This document shows, in pieces, positions 1 through 5,737 of a DNA stretch of 5,737 bases. Below the pieces are notes generated by a model. It had not been told where the DNA came from, did no database searches, and saw nothing but the letters and a program-made list of their open reading frames with translations. Each line of letters opens with the position of its first letter. Within the stretch, counting starts at the first letter, position 1. The stretch comes from Saprospiraceae bacterium UBA7328. GTDB taxonomy: Bacteria > Bacteroidota > Bacteroidia > Chitinophagales > Saprospiraceae. The stretch lies in NCBI GenBank assembly GCA_002471345.1, contig DKPS01000232.1:1-5737 (forward strand), read 5' to 3'. The translations under genes and the position numbers were made by a program.

Positions 1-2601
1 AAAATGAAGGCCTGTTGTTGGTTCATCCAAAATATACAAGGTGTTTCCAGTGGCAATTTTAGATAGCTCTTCCGATAATTTTACCCTTTGGGCTTCTCCT
101 CCAGATAATGTTGTGGCTTGCTGTCCTAAAGTAATATACCCCAACCCTACATCAAATAGTGTCTTAACCTTTCTATTAATAGAAGGAATATGGGCAAAAA
201 ACTCTTTCGCTTCTTCTACCGTAAGGTCCAATACATCAGAAATTGATTTTCCTTTATAGAGCACTTCTAAAGTTTCTCTATTATATCTTCTTCCAAAACA
301 ATCATCGCAATCGACATAAACATCAGGAAGGAAATTCATTTCTATTACTTTTTGGCCACCCCCTTGACAAGACTCACATCGTCCACCTTTTACGTTAAAA
401 GAAAACCTCCCTGGTTTGTACCCTCTTATTTTTGATTCTGGAAGTTCTGAAAATATTTTTCTGATATGGGTAAACAACCCTGTATATGTCGCTGGGTTTG
501 ATCTTGGTGTTCGTCCTATTGGCGATTGGTCTATTTCTATCACCTTATCCAAATAATCCATTCCTTTTATACTTTCATATGGAAGTGGCTTCTTCAGACT
601 TTTATAAAAATGGTTGCGAAGTATCGGGTATAGTGTTTCATTTATAAGAGATGACTTTCCGCTGCCAGAAACTCCTGTTACGCAACAAAATGCCCCTAAA
701 GGGATTTTCAAGTTTACTTTTTTAAGGTTATGCCCAGACGCATTAAAAAGTTCTAGAAAATATCCCCGGCCTTTTCGTCTTTTAAGGTTTCCATCTATAA
801 TTTCTCTATTACTGAGATAGTTTGCGGTAGTCCCCTTCTTCTTTAAAAATGTTTTCGGAATGCCTTCATTTATTATTTCTCCACCAGTTTTACCCGCACC
901 TGGGCCGATGTCTATCAAATAATCAGAAGCCATCATAATATCCTTGTCGTGTTCTACAACAATTACAGTATTTCCTATCTCTGATAGTTTGTGCAAGGAC
1001 TGAATAAGTCTATGATTGTCTCTTTGATGTAGCCCAATGCTTGGCTCATCCATGATATAAGTAATCCCTGTAAGCTGAGACCCTATCTGAGTAGCTAGTC
1101 TTGTACGTTGTGATTCTCCCCCACTTAGTGTCCTTGATGGCCTGTTCAAACTCAGATACCCCAAACCTACCTCTAATAAAAAGGCTAATCTATGCTCAAT
1201 TTCTTTTATCAACTCTCCTGAGATTGCTGCTTGTCTTTCACTCAGTGAAGAGTTATAGTTTACAAGCCATTCATGCAATTTGTCAAGATCCATGTTTCCA
1301 AGAAAGCCAATATGTTTCTCATCCAATTTGTAATGAAGAGATTCCTTCTTAAGCCGAAACCCTTCACAATCGGGGCAATGAGATATCGTCATAAAATCTT
1401 CTGCCCACCCTCTTATTCTCTCAGATGTAGTGTCTCTGTACCAACCTTCTAACATTTTGATTAGCCCATCCTTGGCAAGATCATAAGAAAAGTCATGCTT
1501 TGAATAAATCGTTTGACTACTTTCCGTTTTGTCTCCAAACAGCATCATTTTTAATGCTCTATCGCTAATATCTTTTATTGGGGTAGAAAATGTAAACTTG
1601 TGTTTTTTTGCAATAGCCCTAAGCTGGGTAAAAGTGCTATTCTCTCTTACTTCTCCAAAAGGCACAATTCCTTGTTGGTTTATACTTTTATTATCATCTG
1701 GTATGATCTTTTTCATGTCAGCTAACTGCACATTGCCTAGCCCCTTACATTTAGGACAGGTGCCATATGGGGAGTTAAATGAAAAAGTATTAGGAGATGG
1801 TTCATCATAGGCTACACCTGTATCGGGGCACATGAGTTTTTTACTCAATGCAGTAACTTTTTCACTCTCAGGTATACCGATCATAATGAGCTCATTGCCA
1901 AGTTTTAGGCCTAGCCCAACAGAGTTGGCTATTCGTTCTCTCTTATCTGAATCGACCTTAATCCTATCTATGACAATCTCAATATCATGTGTTTTGTATC
2001 GATCTAACTTCATTCCTGGAGTTAAATCTTTCAATTCGCCATTTACCCTTGTTTTTGTATAGCCCTTCTTGCGCATCTGATCAAAAAGCTCTCGGTAATG
2101 GCCTTTACGCCCTCTTACCAAAGGAGCCATGATCAGTATTTTTTGATCCTTATAATCATCTAATATCTTTTGAATAATTTTTTCTTCAGAGTATTTGATC
2201 ATTGGTTTACCTGTTGCATATGAATACGCTGTGGCGGTACGAGCATACAACAATCGAAGAAAATCATAGATCTCTGTAGTGGTCCCGACTGTAGATCTAG
2301 GGTTCCACCCTGTTGTTTTTTGTTCAATGCTGATCACAGGACTGAGTCCATCTATTCTTTCTACATCAGGCCTTTCCAATTTGCCCAAAAACTGTCGTGC
2401 ATAAGAAGGCATAGTTTCCATATACCTCCGTTGACCCTCTGCATATATAGTATCAAAGGCTAATGAAGATTTACCACTTCCACTCAACCCAGTAACAACT
2501 ACTAGTTGGTTTCTAGGTATCTTGACACTTATGTTTTTGAGGTTATTCTCTTTTGCACCAATAACTTCTATATACTCTGTCTGTCCATTTTTCTTACTCA
2601 A
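1..2601 (-). CDS. uvrA: Excinuclease ABC subunit A (UvrA), C-terminus cut off by window edge
   Basis: UvrA is the damage-recognition ATPase of nucleotide excision repair; it dimerises, scans DNA and loads UvrB. The reading frame is open for 867 codons and runs off the left edge. About 75-80 residues of the usual ~940 are missing. Two ABC modules are visible: Walker [10 protein letters not shown] (38-46), signature LSGGES (492-497) and Walker B YIMDEP (515-520) in the first; Walker [10 protein letters not shown] (643-651), signature LSGGEA (832-837) and Walker B LYILDEP (855-861) in the second. The C-terminal zinc finger is intact (CESC 742-745, CDDC 765-768). The other zinc modules look degenerate: CPDT/CPKC at 258-285, and SYATGKP near 127-133 where many UvrAs have CPxH. 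The start is inferred as TTG ([10 protein letters not shown]), because no in-frame ATG lies between the upstream stop and the conserved [13 protein letters not shown] segment. It lies 13 bases after the pnp stop, so the two are probably one operon. Confidence 0.97.
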   Translation of the reverse strand, partial: MSKKNGQTEYIEVIGAKENNLKNISVKIPRNQLVVVTGLSGSGKSSLAFDTIYAEGQRRYMETMPSYARQFLGKLERPDVERIDGLSPVISIEQKTTGWNPRSTVGTTTEIYDFLRLLYARTATAYSYATGKPMIKYSEEKIIQKILDDYKDQKILIMAPLVRGRKGHYRELFDQMRKKGYTKTRVNGELKDLTPGMKLDRYKTHDIEIVIDRIKVDSDKRERIANSVGLGLKLGNELIMIGIPESEKVTALSKKLMCPDTGVAYDEPSPNTFSFNSPYGTCPKCKGLGNVQLADMKKIIPDDNKSINQQGIVPFGEVRENSTFTQLRAIAKKHKFTFSTPIKDISDRALKMMLFGDKTESSQTIYSKHDFSYDLAKDGLIKMLEGWYRDTTSERIRGWAEDFMTISHCPDCEGFRLKKESLHYKLDEKHIGFLGNMDLDKLHEWLVNYNSSLSERQAAISGELIKEIEHRLAFLLEVGLGYLSLNRPSRTLSGGESQRTRLATQIGSQLTGITYIMDEPSIGLHQRDNHRLIQSLHKLSEIGNTVIVVEHDKDIMMASDYLIDIGPGAGKTGGEIINEGIPKTFLKKKGTTANYLSNREIIDGNLKRRKGRGYFLELFNASGHNLKKVNLKIPLGAFCCVTGVSGSGKSSLINETLYPILRNHFYKSLKKPLPYESIKGMDYLDKVIEIDQSPIGRTPRSNPATYTGLFTHIRKIFSELPESKIRGYKPGRFSFNVKGGRCESCQGGGQKVIEMNFLPDVYVDCDDCFGRRYNRETLEVLYKGKSISDVLDLTVEEAKEFFAHIPSINRKVKTLFDVGLGYITLGQQATTLSGGEAQRVKLSEELSKIATGNTLYILDEPTTGLHF

Positions 2602-2614
2602 CAGATATCTCGCT

Positions 2615-3445
2615 TTATATTCTGGTAATTAATTCAGAAATGATTTGGGTGAGTTTTGGTTCAGCAATTTTCGCAACATCTATTACTTCATCATGGCCGG
2701 TAGGGCTCAATCTCCCTATTGGAAAGCACTCGTTTGTTACAACAGAAGCTACCAAAACCTTCATACTTGCATGCTTGGCGACAAGCACTTCTGGGACTGT
2801 TGACATTCCTACTAAATCCCCCCCTAGAGTATTAATCATATTATATTCTGCAGGGGTTTCCAAATTAGGCCCTGGCCAACCAAAGTAAACACCTCTATGT
2901 GTTTTTATATTATTCTCTTTTGCGATATCCTCAGCTTTGAGAATCAATTCTTTTTCATAAGTAGAAAACATGTCAGGAAACCTGGTTCCTAATCTCTCAT
3001 CATTTTCTCCCCTTAACGGGTTATCCTGATGTAGACTAATATGGTCTGTCACAAGAACTATATCTCCAGCATTATAATTTCCATTTACACCACCTGCTGC
3101 ATTTGAAATCAAAATCGTACCTATGTTCAATGCTTGCATTACCCTCATCGGAAATGTAACCTCCTTCATACTATATCCTTCATAATAATGAAAGCGACCT
3201 TGCATTGCCATTACCTCTACACCATTAATCTCTCCACAAATTAAATTTCCTGCATGTCCTTTCACCGTGATCTGCGGGAAATGTGGAATCTCTGAATAAG
3301 AAAAAATTTCTGCATTTTTAATTTTATCAGACAGGTTACCTAGTCCCGTTCCTAGAACTATTGCCACTTTAGGTGTGGATTTTAAACGCTCCTTCAAGTA
3401 TTGAGCTGCTCCTTGTATTTGACTGTAATATTCATCTTTCCTCAC
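2615..3445 (-). CDS. pnp: Purine nucleoside phosphorylase, trimeric PNP/MTAP type
   Basis: This enzyme cleaves purine (deoxy)nucleosides with phosphate to free base and (deoxy)ribose 1-phosphate, in cytosolic purine salvage. From the GTG start it is 276 residues, normal for the family. Visible motifs are the phosphate loop GTGLG (32-36), GHAG (63-66), GRFHYYEGY (83-91, with Arg84, His86 and Tyr88 at the same numbers as in human PNP), NAAGG (115-119), [12 protein letters not shown] (142-153), [10 protein letters not shown] (192-201, catalytic-pocket Glu196), VGMSTVPE (212-219, Met214) and TNEC (237-240, Asn238, purine contact). This pattern fits the inosine/guanosine-type trimeric enzymes more than MTA phosphorylase, but substrate range is inferred. 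The frame stays open upstream with TTG codons at 3454, 3460 and 3499 and no ATG. I chose GTG 3445 because it gives the family length and lies downstream of the candidate promoter. uvrA follows 13 bases later. Confidence 0.93.
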   Translation of the reverse strand: MRKDEYYSQIQGAAQYLKERLKSTPKVAIVLGTGLGNLSDKIKNAEIFSYSEIPHFPQITVKGHAGNLICGEINGVEVMAMQGRFHYYEGYSMKEVTFPMRVMQALNIGTILISNAAGGVNGNYNAGDIVLVTDHISLHQDNPLRGENDERLGTRFPDMFSTYEKELILKAEDIAKENNIKTHRGVYFGWPGPNLETPAEYNMINTLGGDLVGMSTVPEVLVAKHASMKVLVASVVTNECFPIGRLSPTGHDEVIDVAKIAEPKLTQIISELITRI

Positions 3446-3481
3446 AATAGACAATTCCAATTTTATATTTTGAATAATTCG

Positions 3482-3513
3482 GAAAGATATACAAAACAAG
3501 ACAGAGGTGACAA
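3482..3513 (-). promoter_or_regulatory. Candidate Bacteroidota-type promoter for pnp-uvrA
   Basis: On the minus strand TATCTTTC (3489 to 3482) matches seven of eight positions of the TAnnTTTG -7 box. A TTG (3513 to 3511) lies 21 bases upstream, near the expected -33 spacing. Transcription would start around 3475-3478, about 30 bases before the GTG start of pnp. That would exclude the far-upstream TTG at 3499 as a start. The match is imperfect and such short motifs arise by chance in AT-rich DNA. Confidence 0.35.
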
Positions 3514-3529
3514 GGTGCTAATAATTCCT

Positions 3530-3537
3530 TATATTTG
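3530..3537 (+). promoter_or_regulatory. Candidate Bacteroidota -7 promoter box for rimP-nusA-infB
   Basis: TATATTTG is an exact match to the phylum's TAnnTTTG -7 element and lies in the divergent intergenic region 63 bases before the rimP start. The -33 element is weak: a GTG at 3507-3509, 20 bases upstream, is one base from the TTG consensus. Transcription is expected to start at about 3540-3542, giving a leader of about 60 bases that contains the terminator-like hairpin and the long-range stem described separately. No other plus-strand promoter as good is seen in this gap. Confidence 0.55.
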
Positions 3538-3539
3538 CG

Positions 3540-3603
3540 CCACATTTTGAAAGCAGAGGGGAACGATGGTTCCCTTTTTTTATTCATAAATTTTAAAATG
3601 TGG
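3540..3603 (+). promoter_or_regulatory. rimP leader: long-range stem pairing the transcript 5' end with the start codon
   Basis: Bases 3540-3552 (CCACATTTTGAAA) can pair with 3591-3603 (TTTTAAAATGTGG) over 13 consecutive positions. Nine are perfect Watson-Crick pairs, followed by one G-U and three more A-U pairs. The 3' arm covers the rimP GTG start (3600-3602) and the bases just before it. The 5' arm begins where transcription from the 3530-3537 box should start. The enclosed loop holds the terminator-like hairpin, and the two structures are compatible. In RNA this would sequester the rimP initiation site. The pairing is seen directly; a regulatory role is inferred, and the stem is AT-rich, so chance is not excluded. 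Confidence 0.45.
3555..3581 (+). terminator. Intrinsic terminator-like hairpin in the rimP leader (possible attenuator)
   Basis: GGGAAC (3559-3564) pairs perfectly with GTTCCC (3569-3574) around a GATG tetraloop, followed at once by seven T (3575-3581). The stem can be lengthened by A-U and G-U pairs using 3555-3558 and the first T residues. The T tract lies on the plus-strand side only, so it would act on rightward transcripts. No plus-strand gene ends upstream, since the left flank is the 5' end of pnp on the other strand. It lies about 20 bases after a good -7 box and 19 before rimP. The best reading is therefore an attenuator, or the terminator of a very short leader RNA. Confidence 0.65.
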
Positions 3604-4043
3604 ACTTAAAATTAGTAGAAAGTCTTCTGTCAGAAAAGTTTGCAGAAGAAGAATTTCAAGATTGTTTTTTAGTAGAATTGGACTACTCAAAGGTTAATAA
3701 TAAACTTCAAGTTTTTATTGATAGTGATAGTGACTTTGGCTTTGATAAATGCAGAAAAGTCAGTAGACACCTAGAAAGCTATATTGATGAAAATGAAGTT
3801 CTAGGACCTAAATACACCTTAGAAGTTTCCTCTCCTGGCATGTCTAGACCTTTGAAATTTCAAAGACAGTATGTCAAAAACAAGGGAAGAATGCTTAAGG
3901 TTTCACTCATCGAAGGAGGAAGTGTGGAGGGAAAGATTAGCGAGGTAGACAATGAAAAAATAGTTCTTGAAATCAAGAATGTAACAAGAAGAATAAATTT
4001 TGAATCTATAAAATCGGCACAATTAGTTCCGAGTTTCAAATAG
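3600..4043 (+). CDS. rimP: Ribosome maturation factor RimP
   Basis: RimP is a small cytosolic protein that binds the nascent 30S subunit and assists its late assembly. The 147-residue product has the usual length and two-domain build. The N-terminal alpha/beta domain spans about 1-85 and ends in the family hallmark YTLEVSSPGMSRPL (72-85; compare EVSSPGLDRPL in E. coli). The C-terminal SH3-like beta barrel spans about 87-147 (GRMLKVSL, GSVEGKISEVDNEKIVLE). The start is GTG at 3600: it gives MDLKLVESLL, whereas the ATG two bases upstream (3598) is out of frame and hits a stop after three codons. No Shine-Dalgarno is visible. It is the first gene of the rimP-nusA-infB unit, with nusA nine bases downstream. 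The terminator-like hairpin and the start-codon pairing in its leader suggest the whole operon may be controlled here. Confidence 0.95.
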   Translation: MDLKLVESLLSEKFAEEEFQDCFLVELDYSKVNNKLQVFIDSDSDFGFDKCRKVSRHLESYIDENEVLGPKYTLEVSSPGMSRPLKFQRQYVKNKGRMLKVSLIEGGSVEGKISEVDNEKIVLEIKNVTRRINFESIKSAQLVPSFK

Positions 4044-4052
4044 TATGAAGAA

Positions 4053-5285
4053 ATGAATTTAGTTGAATCGTTTTCGGAATTCAAAGCAGGCAAGAACATA
4101 GATCGCCCTACCATGGTAAGGGTTTTGGAAGATGTATTCCGAACGCTTATCAAGAAAAAATACGGGACTGATGATAATTTTGACGTCATCGTCAATCCTG
4201 CTAATGGTGATCTAGAAATCTGGAGAGTTAGAGAAATTGTTCCTGATGGCGAAGTTACAGATGATAGAAGTCAGATATCTATTACCGATGCAGTCGAAAT
4301 TGATGAAGAGTATGAAATTGGTGAAGAATGTTATGAAGAGCTTGAGTTATTAGAATTTGGCAGAAGATCAGTAATGGCTGCAAGGCAGACTCTCATTTCT
4401 AGAATAATGGAACTAGAAAAAGATGAAGTCTTCAAATTATATTCAGCTAGAATTGGTGACATTATACTTGGAGAGGTTCATCAGATACTAAAAAGAGAAC
4501 TGCTGATTATTGATGATGTAAGTGGCAATGAACTTATCATCCCAAGAAATGAGATGATAAGAGGGGATTATGTGAGAAAAGGTGACATGATCAAAGGTGT
4601 GATCAAAGAAGTAAAAATGAGGAACAACAATCCTGCAGTGATTGTCTCTCGAACTGATAATAACTTCTTAGCTAAACTTCTTGAACAAGAGGTGCCAGAA
4701 ATTGAGGATGGACTGATAACTATTAAAAAAATAGAAAGAATTCCTGGTGAAAGGGCGAAGGTCGCTGTAGAATCATATGATGACAGAATAGATCCAGTAG
4801 GAGCATGTGTGGGGATGAAAGGATCAAGAATCCATGGGATAGTAAGAGAGTTAAAAAATGAAAATATAGACATCGTCAATTTTACAGCTAACAATAACCT
4901 TTTTATTCAAAGAGCATTGACTCCAGCAAAGGTGACTAGTATTAAAATGGATGATGAAAATATGACAGCATCTGTTTTCTTAAAACCTGATCAAGTGTCA
5001 ATGGCAATTGGAAAAGGAGGGTCAAATATAAAGTTAGCAAGCAGATTAACTGGTTATGAAATTGACGTGTACAGAGATACAGATGAAGAAATTGACGATG
5101 TGGACTTAGATGAATTCTCTGATGAAATAGAAGAATGGATCATTGACGAGTTAAAGAATATCGGATGTGATACTGCTAGAAGTGTGTTAGAATTAAGTAA
5201 AGAAGAACTTCTTAGAAGATCAGATCTTGAAGAAGAAACCATAGAAGAGGTGCTCAAAGTTTTAAGCTCAGAATTTGATGAGTAA
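4053..5285 (+). CDS. nusA: Transcription elongation/termination factor NusA
   Basis: NusA binds RNA polymerase and the emerging RNA, promotes pausing and hairpin-dependent termination, and takes part in antitermination of rRNA operons. The 410 residues show the expected order. The polymerase-binding N-terminal domain (about 1-125) contains GRRSVMAARQTL (103-114). The S1 domain (about 131-200) runs from ARIGDIILGEV and ends at VIVSRT. KH1 (about 201-280) has FLAKLLEQEVPEI, DPVGACVGMKGSRI and ELKNENIDIV, with its GMKG loop at 254-257. KH2 (about 285-345) has the loop GKGG (320-323) in VSMAIGKGGSNIKLASRLTGYEIDV. A very acidic tail (343-410) carries one helix-hairpin-helix-like segment (GCDTARSVLELSKEELL, 371-387). 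It is shorter than the 495-residue E. coli protein, which has two C-terminal acidic repeats. The start ATG lies nine bases after rimP and overlaps the stop of a three-codon mini-frame. As the second gene it could feed back on the leader hairpin; that is inference. Confidence 0.97.
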   Translation: MNLVESFSEFKAGKNIDRPTMVRVLEDVFRTLIKKKYGTDDNFDVIVNPANGDLEIWRVREIVPDGEVTDDRSQISITDAVEIDEEYEIGEECYEELELLEFGRRSVMAARQTLISRIMELEKDEVFKLYSARIGDIILGEVHQILKRELLIIDDVSGNELIIPRNEMIRGDYVRKGDMIKGVIKEVKMRNNNPAVIVSRTDNNFLAKLLEQEVPEIEDGLITIKKIERIPGERAKVAVESYDDRIDPVGACVGMKGSRIHGIVRELKNENIDIVNFTANNNLFIQRALTPAKVTSIKMDDENMTASVFLKPDQVSMAIGKGGSNIKLASRLTGYEIDVYRDTDEEIDDVDLDEFSDEIEEWIIDELKNIGCDTARSVLELSKEELLRRSDLEEETIEEVLKVLSSEFDE

Positions 5286-5318
5286 AACGTGTTAAAATTG
5301 AGTATCTGCTTTTATTAA

Positions 5319-5330
5319 CGATTTAAATCG
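5319..5330. repeat. 12-bp perfect palindrome just before infB
   Basis: CGATTTAAATCG reads the same on both strands and ends three bases before the infB ATG, inside the 48-base nusA-infB gap. With no loop it is a poor RNA hairpin, though a shorter stem with an AT loop is possible. It could be a protein-binding site or chance in AT-rich DNA. The rest of the gap (5286-5333) shows no Shine-Dalgarno, no terminator and no clear promoter, so infB is probably read from the rimP promoter. Confidence 0.4.
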
Positions 5331-5333
5331 AAT

Positions 5334-5737
5334 ATGTCGAAAAGACTTGTAAAAATTGCTAAAGAATTAAATGTAGGAACTTCAACCATTGTTGAATATC
5401 TTACTAATGCCGGTTTTGAAGTAGAAAACAAGCCAACAGCTAAAATCTCTGATGAAATGTATTCAGAGCTGACTAAGCAGTTTAGCAAGTCCATGGAGCT
5501 GAAAGAGAAGGCAGACCAGCTAATTATTGGCACACCGAAGAAAGTAGAAGAGCCCGTAGTTGTAGCACCTCCTGTTGCCCCAACTCCGCCAAAACCTGTG
5601 CCAGAGCCCGTTGTAGAAAAGCCAATAGAAACAGAAGCTAAAGAAGAAATGGTGCAACCCAAAAAACCGGAATTAAAGGTTAAGGTGGTTGGTAAAGTAG
5701 ATTTGACACCTAAAACTAAAGCTCCGGAACCAAAACC
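5334..5737 (+). CDS. infB: Translation initiation factor IF-2, N-terminal part (cut by window edge)
   Basis: IF-2 is the GTPase that brings initiator tRNA to the 30S subunit and promotes subunit joining. Only 134 codons lie in the window. Residues 2-50 (KRLVKIAKELNVGTSTIVEYLTNAGFEVENKPTAKISDEMYSEL) form the IF2N fold found at the N-terminus of bacterial IF-2. From about residue 68 the chain turns into a low-complexity linker rich in Pro, Val, Glu and Lys (VEEPVVVAPP, KPVPEPVVEKP). It then reaches ELKVKVVGKVDLTP, a segment resembling the linker of Bacteroidota IF-2 proteins. The GTPase domain lies beyond the window. The ATG at 5334 is the natural start, since IF2N begins at once after it. The gene is third in the unit, 48 bases after nusA, without ylxR or ylxQ between. 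Confidence 0.95.
   Translation, partial: MSKRLVKIAKELNVGTSTIVEYLTNAGFEVENKPTAKISDEMYSELTKQFSKSMELKEKADQLIIGTPKKVEEPVVVAPPVAPTPPKPVPEPVVEKPIETEAKEEMVQPKKPELKVKVVGKVDLTPKTKAPEPK

Noticed and set aside
41..2062. Several plus-strand open frames of 68-93 codons (41-259, 614-820, 1101-1352, 1529-1810, 1832-2062)
   Set aside because: They lie entirely opposite the uninterrupted uvrA frame, have no recognisable motifs, and disagree with its strong protein conservation.
1..2601. Possible frameshift or pseudogene in uvrA
   Set aside because: I translated the whole minus strand row by row; all 867 codons are in one frame with both ABC modules intact. The missing C-terminus is due to the window edge.
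2640..2888. Plus-strand open frame of 82 codons
   Set aside because: It is antisense to the conserved C-terminal half of pnp and has no family resemblance.
3446..3499. Longer pnp reading from the TTG at 3499 (18 extra residues)
   Set aside because: The extra residues have no family counterpart, the candidate -7 box lies inside that stretch, and the GTG at 3445 gives the normal length.
3860..5662. Minus-strand open frames at 3860-4195, 4568-4894, 5054-5257 and 5315-5662, some Ser/Thr/Gly-rich
   Set aside because: They are reverse shadows of rimP, nusA and infB. The Ser-rich and Gly-rich composition is simply the complement of acidic and Pro/Val-rich coding sequence.
1..5737. Mobile element, CRISPR, defence island, tRNA or known riboswitch
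   Set aside because: No terminal repeats, transposase motifs, spaced direct repeats, cloverleaf or recognisable aptamer were seen. The content is conserved housekeeping genes.

Overview
The window looks like a chromosomal housekeeping segment from an AT-rich Bacteroidota bacterium, with a Cytophagales-like flavour. This rests on three things. The translated proteins resemble that phylum's forms: a short 410-residue NusA followed directly by infB with no ylxR or ylxQ between, and an IF2 with a basic/proline-rich linker carrying a 'VVGKVDL' segment. There is a clean match to the Bacteroidota -7 promoter box (TAnnTTTG). Clear Shine-Dalgarno sequences are absent before the genes. The genus cannot be told from the sequence alone.

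Layout: the left 60% is on the minus strand and reads right to left as pnp (trimeric-type purine nucleoside phosphorylase, 3445 to 2615) then uvrA (2601 to 1, running off the left edge). They are 13 bases apart and probably co-transcribed. The right 40% is on the plus strand: rimP (3600-4043), nusA (4053-5285) and the 5' part of infB (from 5334, running off the right edge). This is the widely conserved rimP-nusA-infB operon for 30S maturation, transcription elongation/termination and translation initiation. The two units diverge from a 154-base intergenic region (3446-3599), the only non-coding stretch of any size.

That intergenic region is the most interesting part. It holds a candidate plus-strand promoter (TATATTTG, 3530-3537) whose start site would lie near 3541. 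Within the next 40 bases comes a textbook intrinsic-terminator shape (6-bp GC-containing stem, tetraloop, seven T) that sits before rimP, not after any plus-strand gene. The first bases of the predicted transcript (3540-3552) can also pair over 13 bp with 3591-3603, which covers the rimP GTG start codon. Together these suggest a compact leader that could control the operon by premature termination and by start-codon sequestration. E. coli has known NusA feedback on its nusA operon leader, but nothing here shows the same mechanism. The leader model is inference.

No mobile element, CRISPR array, tRNA, rRNA or defence system is visible. All five genes read cleanly, without frameshifts or internal stops. 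Three of the five (uvrA, pnp, rimP) appear to use non-ATG starts.
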